A stretch of 64,000 nucleotides of DNA from Gibbula magus. Lineage: Eukaryota > Mollusca > Gastropoda > Trochida > Trochidae. Positions 54,615 to 64,000 of this stretch are shown piece after piece. The stretch lies in assembly GCA_936450465.1 (NCBI GenBank), contig OW388302.1, forward strand, positions 58,840,459 to 58,904,458, written 5' to 3'. How positions within the stretch are numbered: the stretch's first letter is position 1; the number at the start of each line of letters is the position of its first letter. A program made the translations under genes and the position numbers. The notes beneath the pieces are model-generated. The model was not told the DNA's origin. It did no database searches and saw only the letters and a list, made by a program, of their open reading frames with translations.

Positions 54615-55410
54615 GTGAGTTGGAGTTTAGTGAGTGAGTGAGTTATTGTTTAACGCCGCTTCGGCAGTATTGCAGCCATTAGCGGCGAGATATTTAATTT
54701 ATTTGCCTAATTTAAAAAGAAAAATTGCAATTGAAAAACTCAACACGACACGAAGGCCGCAAAAACATCAGCGTATTATCACAAGTTGAATAATAGCTGA
54801 TAATGAAAAGTTAAAATTTATAATTTGTCAATAAGGTGTATAGCCTTTAAAAAATCTAAAACACGATGCTCACCGAAATGAGTAAAAACTTGATTGATTG
54901 AAATAGAAGGATAAAAAGTTTCCCTGATATGTGCAGTGTCCCAACACTCACATAGAATGTGTTTGATTGTGAGAGGACACTGACAGGGTATACATACCGG
55001 GGGATCTTCCCCCTTTAAAAGATATGAGTGTGTAAGATGAGAGTGTCCAATACGACATCGTCGTAGGACACAAGCTTCCTGCCGGGTAAAAGAGGATAGA
55101 GATTTGTAACCTAAATGAGGTTGAATATTGTGAAGTGAGTTCGAGTTTAACGCCGCTTTCAAGAGTATTTCACTTATATCGCGGCTGCTAGTATTATGGC
55201 AGGGAGAAAGCCCGCAACGCCATGCGGTTATGCATTGCGGTGACACCTGCGAGCATCGGCTGGAACTAGCGAACCATGGGTGGTACTACCCTGAAATTCA
55301 GTGTAGCATTGCACCCAAACCCTCCTGCGTGTAGAACAGTTAACAAAGTTGCCGTGCCCCTGGCGGGATTCGAACTCCGGACCTCTTGATCCAAAGCCGA
55401 ACGCGCTTAC
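54613..55410 (-). mobile_element. SINE S6, split by LINE#3
   Basis: The SINE tail is at 54613-54629 and the rest at 55135-55410. The host flanks TCAATATTGT (54602-54611) and TGAATATTGT (55411-55420) form its slightly diverged target duplication. Confidence 0.85.
54630..55134 (-). mobile_element. LINE#3, 505-bp 5'-truncated copy inside the SINE
   Basis: GTGAGTTGGAGTTTA at 54615-54629 and GTGAGTTCGAGTTTA at 55135-55149 form a 15-bp target duplication with one mismatch. It contains the 3' UTR and the ORF2 end (54818-55134). A fused frame continues into SINE sequence up to 55246. Confidence 0.9.
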
Positions 55411-55420
55411 TGAATATTGT

Positions 55421-55477
55421 AAGTGAGTGAGTTATTGTTTAACGCCGCTTCGGCAGTATTGCAGCCTTTAGCGGCGA
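55421..55477 (-). mobile_element. 57-bp LINE 3'-end micro-insertion
   Basis: Only the CTCA tail and terminal stem-loop. TGAATATTGT flanks it at 55411-55420 and 55478-55487. Confidence 0.9.
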
Positions 55478-55535
55478 TGAATATTGTTGTGTATAGTGTC
55501 GATATTTTGTGAACACTGTGACCAGGAACTTTCAC
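55478..55535 (+). pseudogene. Zinc-finger segment (copy 2), last piece
   Basis: Matches 15418-15475, including GTGTATAGTGTCGATATTTT and TGTGACCAGGA. Confidence 0.6.
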
Positions 55536-55925
55536 AAAATGTTTTTTCTCTTAAATCATCATTATGAACACTTGCAAGAGATTGTATTTATCTACTTAAT
55601 ATAAACAAGCAAAAAAGTGAGCGTGGCTCACTAATACCCCCGACTGTTTAAGTTTGACATTTTTATTTTACTTAAAGAGAGAGGTGTCTGCACACCTAAG
55701 GATTGATAAGCTTTGAAATGTAATTGCTAAGATTAAACTGTTTGTGAAAATGGTAGGACAAGTCTCGATCTTCATGTGAAAAAGGTGGTTTAAGTCAAAT
55801 TAGGAATAAAAGTAACTTGAAAAGGTATTGGTAATATAATACACTACTGCTATTACCACTGATTTCAACTTTATTTTGGAAATTAATCCATCATAATGAT
55901 TCATTTGAGTGACTTTAAACAACAG

Positions 55926-56032
55926 GTACATGGAAGCACATCCCTGAAGGCACAGTGAGAGATATACAGCAGTTTATGGCTGAAAGGAAAGAAAATTTAA
56001 CTTTTCCCAAAATAAAACCAGTGGAAATATAA
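55926..56032 (+). CDS. Putative terminal exon, unknown protein
   Basis: After an acceptor TTTAAACAACAG the frame is open to TAA at 56030-56032. It encodes TWKHIPEGTVRDIQQFMAER and ends PKIKPVEI. It could be the last exon of the zinc-finger or the 49.8-kb gene. No family was recognised. Confidence 0.35.
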
Positions 56033-56159
56033 AACAGTAAAATCAACGAGAACACAGAAGTAGCTTTTGATGAAAGTTACATGAAAAAGAAAATGATGAA
56101 GTTAACAAATCACAATACAGAAGTACTCGTAGCTTCATTCACTCTAGCTATGATAAAGT

Positions 56160-57030
56160 AAAAGAATATAAAAAATCGCCAAAAATTCAAAAATTCACCA
56201 AATCATGTTACATTTTGCAATGCACCTCTCCTAGTGGTAATGGAGACATGTGCCAAATTTGAAAAGGATGAGATGAATAGTTTTTCTGTAATCGATCGGA
56301 CAAAAAATGCTCAGAATTTGACTAAGTTAAAAAATACAAAAATTCGCCAAAAATTCACCAATTCGGTTTAAACTTCGCAGTGCACCTTTCCTAGTGGGGA
56401 AGAAGACATGTACCAAATTTGATAAGGATGAGATGAATAGTTTTTTTGTAATCGATCGGACAAAAAATGCTCAGAATTTGAATAAGTTAAAAAATACAAA
56501 AAATCGCCAAAAATTCAAAAATTCACCAATTCGGTTTAAACTTCGCACTGCACCTCTCCTAGTGGTGAAGAAGACATGTACCAAATTTAAAAAGGATGAG
56601 ACGAATAGTTTTTCTGTAATCGATCGGACAAAAAATGCTCAGAATTTGACTAAGTTAAAAAATACAAAAATTCGCCAAAAATTCACCAATTCGGTTTAAA
56701 CTTCGCACTGCACCTTTCCTAGTGGGGAAGAAGACATGTACCAAATTTGATAAGGATGAGATGAATAGTTTTTTTGTAATCGATCGGACAAAAAATGCTC
56801 AGAATTTGACTAAGTTAAAAAATACAAAAAATCGCCAAAAATTCAAAAATTCACCAATTCGGTTTAAACTTCGCACTGCACCTCTCCTAGTGGTGAAGAA
56901 GACATGAGACGAATAGTTTTTCTGTAATCGATCGGACACAAATTGTCTTCGGACGGAAGGACAGACGGACGGACGGACGGAATCGTTGGTATAACTATAT
57001 ACCCCAAACCGTTGGTCGGGGGTATAATAA
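56160..57030 (-). repeat. F4 repeat: tandem units of 160/168 bp with (GGAC)n head
   Basis: ATCGATCGGA recurs at 56291, 56451, 56619, 56779 and 56927, giving spacings of 160, 168, 160 and 148. Alternation suggests a two-unit higher-order repeat. At the right edge are (GGAC)n at 56943-56980 and the hairpin-like CCCCAAACCGTTGGTCGGGG with TATAATAA. Confidence 0.85.
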
Positions 57031-57178
57031 AACTTAATAAATACATTAAAAATATCAAGCCAACATCAGCAGCATTAAAGTTAGAGTTATTCAAGATTTT
57101 TCAATAAAGTTTGAGATTGAAATTTCTGATTTTGTTTTATGAAACTCTGCCATCTGTCTGCGATAGTGTTATCACAGA

Positions 57179-57592
57179 ATGAGACGATGGAATTTTCCAT
57201 CATTTATTTACGATACTCAGTGCTTGAATTATTGTTGTTGTGAAGAAGGTGAGTAACATCTTATTAAATCGGTTCGAATAATTTAGTTTCATTATATAGT
57301 ATCTCTATACTATAATAAAGAAGGAATATATTCAGTGGTGATATTCGAGTAATCCTGGAATGCGAGGGACAGCTAAGATTTGATTAAATAACTCACAAAA
57401 GCGGAATTTTAAAGATTTATATCCATGACGTAGCTCAAAGCAAGATTCTGACCCCAAATGAGTTTGAAAACTTGGAATGCGTGAATATTGTGGACAATGC
57501 TAAATTGTGCAAGGATATACATGCTGGGATCAGCGTTCAAATCACCGTTGAAAGACCGAAAAGGTTGAAGATTGCCAGTATTCGCAACAGGT
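57179..57592 (+). CDS. Two candidate exons of an unknown gene
   Basis: The first (57179-57251) opens MRRWNFPSFIYDTQCLNYCC and ends GAAG|GTGAGT. It duplicates 51946-51990. The second (57402-57592) is open and reads GILKIYIHDVAQSKILTP and KLCKDIHAGISVQITVERP before AACAG|GTAAGG. Its acceptor is pyrimidine-poor. Its start phase fits the donor at 50770. The assignment is tentative. Confidence 0.35.
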
Positions 57593-57697
57593 AAGGTTAG
57601 TATTAATCACAGTAATAATGATGATCTGTCCTATCCGCTAAGCTATAGAGTATTAAATGTTACTCAATACACTGTACATGAATATTGAACCCTTGGA

Positions 57698-58420
57698 TTT
57701 TAGAATCCCCATTACCCAAGGAGTCTGCACACAACTTTTCATCTTTGTAGACTTTTTGGAACTGAAGAAGACAAATATTTATGGATGATCAACTTCTTTA
57801 TTAATTCTTTATTGAAACTGGAGAAGAAGATGAAATTAGGTTTTTAAGGTTGTGACCCCTGTGTCCCCATTTGGGGTCATTGGGTCACCAACTTTACAAT
57901 TTAGAATCCCCATTACCCAACGAGTCTGCACACAACTTTTCAGGTGAGTTAGTGAGTGAGTGAGTGAGTTAGTGTTTAACGCCGCTTTCAAGAGCATTTA
58001 ACTTATATTGCGGCTGCTAGTATTACGGTAGGGAGAAAGCCCACAACGCTATGTGACTATGCATTGCGGTGAAACCTGCAAGCAGCGGCTTGAACTAGCG
58101 AACCATGTGTGGTACTACGCTGAAATTCAGTGTAGCATTGCACCCAAACCTTACTGCGTGTAGAACAGTTCTCTACTGCAGACAAAGCTGCCGTGCTCCT
58201 AGCGGGATTCGAACCCCGGACCTCCTGATCCGAAGCCGACCGCGCTAACCACTGCGTTATCCCGCCCCCCAGCTCTCTAGACCTTTCGGAACTGGAGAAG
58301 ATGATGAAAATAGGTTTAAAAAGGTTGTGACCAAATGGGGTCACGGGGTCTTAAAATCTACAACTTAGAATCCCCATTACCCAAGGAGTCTGCACACAAC
58401 TTTTCAGCTTTCTAGACTTG
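57698..58420 (-). mobile_element. F1-type tandem core, interrupted by SINE S7
   Basis: F1 145-bp units in minus orientation lie on both sides of the SINE. Units join across it as ...ACTTTTCAG / CTCTCTAGACC. No F1 ends are present. Confidence 0.75.
57943..58268 (-). mobile_element. Full-length SINE (S7)
   Basis: The tail at the left has CTCA-type repeats and the head at the right has GGTTCGAATC inverted. It is inserted in F1 core. The target duplication is not clear, with only AG shared. Confidence 0.9.
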
Positions 58421-58429
58421 AGCCATAAG

Positions 58430-59280
58430 CGGCGATGGAACAAACGAACCATCAGTGGAAATTCAGTGTAGCATTGTACCCTAACCTTACTGCATGTATA
58501 ACTGTTCTCCACAGCAGACACATTTGCAGAGTCTGGTCGACGACAGGGGCATCTTTCTCAACATTAATTGTTATGTTTGAGGGAGAGTTGAACTAGGATG
58601 TTTTTATATCTTGGTTGATACATTTCATGAATGGATAGGCCAACAAGCTCACGAGAGCTTATTTAAAGGCCGTTGTGTTCCTTCTTCATGTACCAGTAGA
58701 TCAATAGCAGTTAGTCGAGAGAGACCTGATCTAAGGCTTGCTAGTTACTCGACTTAGTTTTGCTAGTCGTTCTAGTACACAGACACTGTCAGTGAAATTT
58801 ATCAGTGACCACGGCCCAACAACAATTAACAACTGTGATATGCAAAGCGCTCAAATGGTCGACACTAAGACTGGAGTATAAGATTGAGGCCAGTGCAAGC
58901 TTATCGGTGACCACGGGCCAACACTACCTAGCAACTTAGGTATGGAAGGCGTCGACATTTGATAGACCGGATTGTGATGTCTCTGTAACGTTGGTCGTAC
59001 CTGTTAGCTATTATTGTAAATAGATAACGGTTTAAAAAGGGTAGAACAAATCCCCATGAACTAAACATGTAAGGGCATACGAGTAAGGTTTCAGATAAAA
59101 CTCTTTCGTTCAGTCGGTCAATTTAATGGACAGGAACAGAAAATGATTAATTTTAGTTACAATTCTAAAGACCAAACCCCCTGAAATAATACAGTTACAT
59201 ACAGTATAATGTTCAAATCGGTAATGAGCAGTTAAACTGCCTTGTATCATCCTCAACGGACCATATTGATGAAATATGAA
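58430..59280. other. Unassigned sequence
   Basis: Contains two diverged copies of TATCAGTGACCACGGCCCAA-type phrase about 100 bp apart (58800, 58901). No gene was seen. Confidence 0.4.
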
Positions 59281-59283
59281 CGT

Positions 59284-59455
59284 TGGATTGTTTAATGCCG
59301 CTTCGGCAATATTCGAGCTATTAGCGGCAAGCAATTTAATTTAATTTCCATATTTAAAATATATTACAAAAGCAAAGCGAATCAACACAAAGGGCGTAAC
59401 ACATCAACAAATTAATCACAGGTAAATTACAAGCTAATAATGAAATATTAAGGAA
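59284..59455 (-). mobile_element. Old, diverged LINE 3' end
   Basis: GTTTAATGCCGCTTCGGCAA and the following ATTAGCGGCA keep the LINE stem-loop. The 3' UTR is strongly diverged and the CTCA tail is gone. It represents an older subfamily. Confidence 0.65.
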
Positions 59456-59586
59456 TTTGCATGTTGTTTGTAAATGGTTGTTGTCCACGTTTGACTTATA
59501 TTGCAACCATCACTTGTGATGAATATTCTCTATAACTATCCATTCACTAGAGGAGTCATTGATGAGGGATATACTACCCAGCTAGG

Positions 59587-59842
59587 TGAGTTGGTGAGGT
59601 GAGCTGGGGTTTAACGCCGCTTTCAAGAGTATTTCACTTATATCACGGCTGCTAGTATAATGGCACGGAGAAAGCCCGCAACACTATGTGGTTATGCATT
59701 GCGGTGAAACCTGCGAGCATCGGCTGGAACTAGCGAACCATGGGTGGTACTACGCTGAAATTCAGTGTAGCATTGCACCCAAACCTTACTGCGTGTAGAA
59801 CAGTTCTCTACTGCAGACAAAGTTGACGTGCCCCTGGCGGGA
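59587..59842 (-). mobile_element. 5'-truncated SINE with target duplication (S8)
   Basis: CTACCCAGCTAGG flanks it at 59574-59586 and 59843-59855 (13 bp). The tRNA head is lost just after the B-box region. Confidence 0.95.
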
Positions 59843-60083
59843 CTACCCAGCTAGGACTTGGTCGGGTAACAAGGTGAATACCTATACTTAATTCATAAGC
59901 AACGAACACATTACATATAATGCACTTTCAATTGATTTCAAATTTTGTAGAAGTCTTCATAACTAAATCATTAAGACTAGAAGAAGACATATATTGGTTC
60001 AAGGACGTAGAACCTATGGCATTCACATGGAACCACGGGAGTCACCAGTAGTAATTTATAATCCTTATTGACCAAATAGTCAG

Positions 60084-60396
60084 GTGAGGTGAGGTGAGTT
60101 AGGGTTTAACGCCGCTTTCAAAAGTATTTCACTTATATCGCGGCTGCTAGTATTACGACAGGGAGAAAGCCCGCAACGCCATGTGGTTATGCATTGCGGT
60201 GAAACCTGCGAGCAACGGCTGGAACTAGCGAACCATGGGTGGTACTGCGCTGAAATTCAGTGTAGCATTGCACCCAAACCTTACTGCGTGTAGAACAGTT
60301 CTCTACTGCAGACAAAGTTGCCGTGCCCCTGGCGGGATTCGAACCCCGGACCTCTTGATCCGAAGCCGAACGCATACTGCGCTATCCCGCCCCCCC
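60084..60396 (-). mobile_element. Nearly full-length SINE with target duplication (S9)
   Basis: AAATAGTCAG flanks it at 60074-60083 and 60397-60406. It has the inverted B box and a small deletion in the A-box region (CGAACGCATACTGCGC). Confidence 0.95.
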
Positions 60397-60406
60397 AAAT
60401 AGTCAG

Positions 60407-61340
60407 TACACCAATGTTAATTTATAAGCTAGAACTATTTGGTTTGTAAGACGAAACCATGTTTGTGTGTTGCTCTACTTAGTGACCATGGCGCGCCAAC
60501 TCTACAATTGATAATCCCCACTGGTCAAGGAGTCCGTACACAAGACAACAGTCTACTAGCCTAGTGCTCTTGACGTAGGTGAGCAAGTGGAAAGTGTACG
60601 GATGAGGCATGGTTTAACGGCCAAAGCTTAAAGACCGCCCTCACCTATAAATAGTGGACCTCTCCGAAACATGGCAGTAACGTTTTGACTTGAAGTCTCT
60701 CTAAACGACTAACATCTGGCTCACTCTTTTTGATATATCTGCTATTCTAGCGAACAGTTTGGGCCCATTTCAGTTCCATTTTTCAATGAGATAATAGAGA
60801 TTTGAAATGTGTTAACACATTGATTTTAAATTGTTTCTTATAAAAGATATTACAATTTCAAATTCGAAAAATGATATCTGTTTTAAAATTGTTGACGTTG
60901 GAAGAGTACACATTTCAAACTTGAGAGGGGTGGCCGGTAGCGCCTGAGAATGTAAACTCTACTAGGCAGAGTAGAAGAATGTAGCCAGATGTTATCAGAG
61001 ACCATTCCATCTGTCCTGCACAAGTGCTTACGGTGATATATGACAAACAGTCTTGTTAAGTTAGAATGATTATATAGTTTTATTAACTGGTGAAGCATTC
61101 AAAGTTAAACAAATAAACTTTAACATTAACATTGACTCATTAACTCATTCACATGATCATTACACATGTATGAAGTACATATACTTTGAAGAGTAATTAT
61201 TACATGTTATTACTGTTCAATGTTTTTCTCTATGAAACTAAGGTTGAACTTGAACATGTATTCATATACTCACACCTGTTACACAATTTCAAATGCAAAG
61301 TAATCAAAAGTTGCAGATTTAGTGTCTCTCTAAATCCATT
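60407..61340. other. Unassigned sequence
   Basis: No clear gene. It would be the left flank of the DDE/Cys-rich element, but no terminal inverted repeat was recognised. Confidence 0.4.
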
Positions 61341-61341
61341 G

Positions 61342-61914
61342 TCACATATTTTCCCACATATGTCCAACATAAGATTCTTGTTCGGTTTTCGGCATCCATC
61401 TTCTTACTTTTCCTAAAACACAGTTTGGCATAATATCCCTTCTATGCCACCTGTAATATGTCATACGGCGATCTTGACCTAAAGCGGCAGCTTTTCTTTC
61501 TACATAACGTGGATCACTCCAAACATTCCTATTCCTCAAAAGAGTCCAAAACCTTTTATAGAGTTCCTTTCTAAAATGTCTGTTTTGAATGCATGGTATA
61601 GCATTTTGAACAGGCATCCACGATTGTCTGTAGATTTCACTTGTTATACACGGATTACAAAAACACTGAGCACATTCGTCGTTTCCACCCTGATCAGCAG
61701 CTATGGGGGCAGGGGGAGGGAGGGCTTCAGCCCCCTCAGCTTGCTCCTCGCCAACAGCTGCAGCGGCGTCATCCTCATTTAGACGATCATAACTAACTGC
61801 ATGATCATCATGTGTAGCTCTCATCATTTCCCAACCAAGGTGTGTGAATATACCCTGTATAATATCCTCCATTTCCTGGGTAACTAACAGACAAAGTACA
61901 TGGCAGTTTTCCAT
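61342..61914 (-). CDS. Small Cys-rich protein with P2X7-C-like domain
   Basis: A 190-aa intact frame. Residues 1-35 are helical-looking (MEDIIQGIFTHLGWEMM), followed by an acidic, Ala/Pro-rich linker. From about residue 80 comes CAQCFCNPCI, then KELYKRFWTLLRNRNVW, DPRYVERK, RRDIMPNCVLGKVRRW and YVGHMW. The Cys cluster followed by IPxCVxxxVR and YxG resembles the P2X7 receptor intracellular (C-terminal) domain found in many invertebrate proteins. The identification is by memory of the pattern. It is divergent from the DDE gene, 206 bp from that frame's first ATG, so the two may share a promoter and a mobile element. Confidence 0.6.
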   Translation of the reverse strand: MENCHVLCLLVTQEMEDIIQGIFTHLGWEMMRATHDDHAVSYDRLNEDDAAAAVGEEQAEGAEALPPPAPIAADQGGNDECAQCFCNPCITSEIYRQSWMPVQNAIPCIQNRHFRKELYKRFWTLLRNRNVWSDPRYVERKAAALGQDRRMTYYRWHRRDIMPNCVLGKVRRWMPKTEQESYVGHMWENM

Positions 61915-62228
61915 TTCGCAGCTTTTTGAGAAATGAAAAAAATACTTTCACTCAAACCATTTGGTCACATACGTGACCCTTTTATGGCCCATAATGACCT
62001 TCTGAAGGAATTGGATAAAAATCTAAAAGAGAAAAACAGTAATTAGTGCCAAACCCTTTATACCCAATGCTTTCAATGAATCTTCACTATCTTGACACAG
62101 AAAATGTGCCATTTACTTGAATGTATTTCCTGTTATGGTCATGGCAGATAATCACTATCTTGCTTCTCAGTCAGTTAGTTTTCACTTCCCCAAGAAATAG
62201 AAGCATAATCATTTGCAACCGGTCAATC

Positions 62229-63917
62229 ATGAACCCCGAGAAAAAAGCGTTGTACAACACCAATTCAAGAAAATCTGGCAGACAGGAGAGATTTAATATT
62301 GAGTTCCAATGCGGGGCGGAGGTGAAGGAAGGAATAAAAAGAAAGATGGGCCAAGTAAAGGACATACTATCTGAAGGTAAAGCAAATCTTCAGGTTAATA
62401 ATGTGGACGTTATGGAGAAGATTCTTGATTTCTTCATCACATCCCACAAGGTGGAAAATGATGACGCAGTGAATCGCCCAGAGTTAACACCAGCATACTG
62501 CTCAACTGACAGAGAGAATGTTGACCAGTGTATCTTTGTGACTGCAATACAATCTGTAGAGACACTATCTAATATGATAGCCGACCACACAAGGACCTGT
62601 AACAACGCTTTCTATACAACAGTGAAGAAGTACAGCCGAGGACATGTGGTGGTGGTTGATGTCAGGTGTAAAAGTTGCAACTGTTTACTCCAGCCTTGGG
62701 GTTCATCACCTTATCTTCCCAACCAAAAGTTTCTAGTAAACTACAGGATGGCACATGGATATTTTTGCAGTGGAATGTTAAAAATTCAGTATGAAAGGAT
62801 GTGTCAAGCAGCCAATTTGGATTATCTGTCCTATTCTTACTTAAATACCAACATGCAAGGAGTAGATCACCTGTACAGCAACTGTGTGAAAGAAGAATAC
62901 GGAGAAAGCTGCAGTGATGCGTTGAGGGAGGAGATCGGGATCACGGCTTTACAATCTGAGAATGAGGAAGCCACGGGAATCGACATCATGACAGATGCAA
63001 GGCATGGATGGAGGAAGAATTCCCAACACACTGATGTTGTTTGTATTGGCAGCAACACTCATAAGGTCCTGATTGACGAAATTGTCTCTAAGGAAGATGA
63101 TCCTGTGTCTCAGCGTCATGAGCGTTTGGGAACTGAACGCATCTATTCCTACCTTGAAACTCACCCTGACGGACCTGTGTATGTAAGGATGCATGCACAT
63201 GACAGGAACATGTCAGTCAATAAGTACATTCGGTGTGAACAACCACTGACTATCAATCAAAATGATACGTGGCATGCCTTGAAGTCAGTAGAAAGGGAAA
63301 TGAAAAAAATCACAAGAGGTTCACAACACAGACATGGAGTCACATGGCATGAAGAGCTTAGCGACAAGATATCCTCAGTGAGAACTCATATTCATCATTC
63401 ACTGAGAAATTCACAGGGAAATGAACTCAAATTTAGATCTTCACTTGACAAAATTGTCAATCATTTTGGAAATAGCCATGAACAATGCGATCCTTTATCA
63501 AGATGCAGAAGTGTGGAGAATTATGAACCATCCAAAATAATCATAACTGATCAAAAAGCTGAAAAAATGTTGTTGAATGCCCTTCAAAATTGTCTGATAT
63601 ATAAGAAGCCTAAAGATTTTTTGTTTGCAACTGACACTTCTTACGTAGAGTCTTTCAATAATGTCATGAATGTTTTTCACAATAAGAGGATATCATTTGG
63701 AAGGACAGAATACTTCAGGAGAAGTCACCTGGCTGTGCTGTACTGGAATGAGAATGTGGACAGAGAATCAACTAGTGAGTGGATCCCACCTGCCCGCAGA
63801 CTCGCGCCACAGTTACACCAGCACAGAAACACAGCTGGCAAAAAACATTTAGTCAAACCAAACTACAGCTATCAAGCACGGATCTGGAATAGATTCATTG
63901 GAAAATTCTTTGAGTAG
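62229..63917 (+). CDS. DDE transposase-like protein
   Basis: The frame is open from 62121 (598 aa). The ATG at 62229 (MNPEKKALYN) is preferred because the upstream 36 residues are hydrophobic, low in domain character and may be intronic. In 62121-based numbering there is CKSCNC near 185, then a catalytic-like D292 in MTDARHGWRK, D361 in HAHDRNMS and E510 in YVESFNN. The spacing and the DARHG, KYIR and NQNDTWH neighbours suit an RNase H-fold transposase of the Kolobok type or a relative. The frame is intact to TAG. No terminal repeats were found in the window, and the right side may lie beyond 64000. Confidence 0.7.
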   Translation: MNPEKKALYNTNSRKSGRQERFNIEFQCGAEVKEGIKRKMGQVKDILSEGKANLQVNNVDVMEKILDFFITSHKVENDDAVNRPELTPAYCSTDRENVDQCIFVTAIQSVETLSNMIADHTRTCNNAFYTTVKKYSRGHVVVVDVRCKSCNCLLQPWGSSPYLPNQKFLVNYRMAHGYFCSGMLKIQYERMCQAANLDYLSYSYLNTNMQGVDHLYSNCVKEEYGESCSDALREEIGITALQSENEEATGIDIMTDARHGWRKNSQHTDVVCIGSNTHKVLIDEIVSKEDDPVSQRHERLGTERIYSYLETHPDGPVYVRMHAHDRNMSVNKYIRCEQPLTINQNDTWHALKSVEREMKKITRGSQHRHGVTWHEELSDKISSVRTHIHHSLRNSQGNELKFRSSLDKIVNHFGNSHEQCDPLSRCRSVENYEPSKIIITDQKAEKMLLNALQNCLIYKKPKDFLFATDTSYVESFNNVMNVFHNKRISFGRTEYFRRSHLAVLYWNENVDRESTSEWIPPARRLAPQLHQHRNTAGKKHLVKPNYSYQARIWNRFIGKFFE

Positions 63918-64000
63918 ACAGGCATGCACCAAATGGATAATTAATGTAATTTGCTTAATTTATATGTTTCCATTGCAGATGTATCAAATCAAATCATATA

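Noticed and set aside
57943..58268. Target-site duplication of SINE S7
   Set aside because: Only AG is shared by the flanks, so the duplication is lost or the ends are misread.
58700..59050. Possible solo LTR with short internal repeats
   Set aside because: No TG...CA ends with a flanking duplication, primer site or TATA/poly(A) pair could be shown.

Overview
This is animal nuclear DNA, most likely from a marine mollusc and probably a gastropod. It is AT-rich and intron-bearing. It is packed with a tRNA-derived SINE, a LINE whose copies end in (CTCA)n instead of poly(A), head-(CCGT)n-tandem repeats of a kind often met in molluscs, and a full-length Helitron. The taxon is inferred from repeat style, not from a marker gene. 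No bacterial genes, rRNA, true tRNA genes or CRISPR were seen.

Layout. 0.7-2.2 kb: four SINE copies or pieces. 3.0-4.85 kb: a LINE 3' end split by a Helitron-like non-autonomous element (called F1) and ending in four tandem copies of its own 3' tail. 4.9-5.9 kb: a 168-bp tandem repeat. 6.5-13.5 kb: the least repetitive stretch, with weak gene remnants and phase-compatible exons on the minus strand, a 167-bp tandem array carrying a splice donor in each unit, and a possible NRF1/ETS promoter. 13.6-18.5 kb: repeats, a zinc-finger exon copy and two LINE copies. 18.6-45.7 kb: one huge array of a hairpin-ended repeat clan (E1, E2, E3). 22.7-31.3 kb: inside one E1 unit sits an apparently intact Helitron with a 1802-aa protease-Rep-helicase protein and a three-exon RPA-like gene. 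45.7-60.4 kb: a mosaic of nested LINE, SINE and F1 insertions around exons of an unrecognised host gene. 61.3-63.9 kb: a divergent pair of genes, a DDE transposase-like protein and a small Cys-rich protein.

How the parts fit. The Rep/helicase and RPA-like proteins would be the rolling-circle machinery of the Helitron. The LINE and the SINE share the same 3' stem and (CTCA)n tail, so the LINE probably mobilises the SINE. The E and F1 repeats have paired hairpins, offset inverted termini and AT-rich targets, which fits non-autonomous Helitron2/Helentron-like elements, but their termini differ from those of the intact Helitron, so their driver is unknown. Many insertions can be dated against each other by target-site duplications and by empty-site copies within the window.
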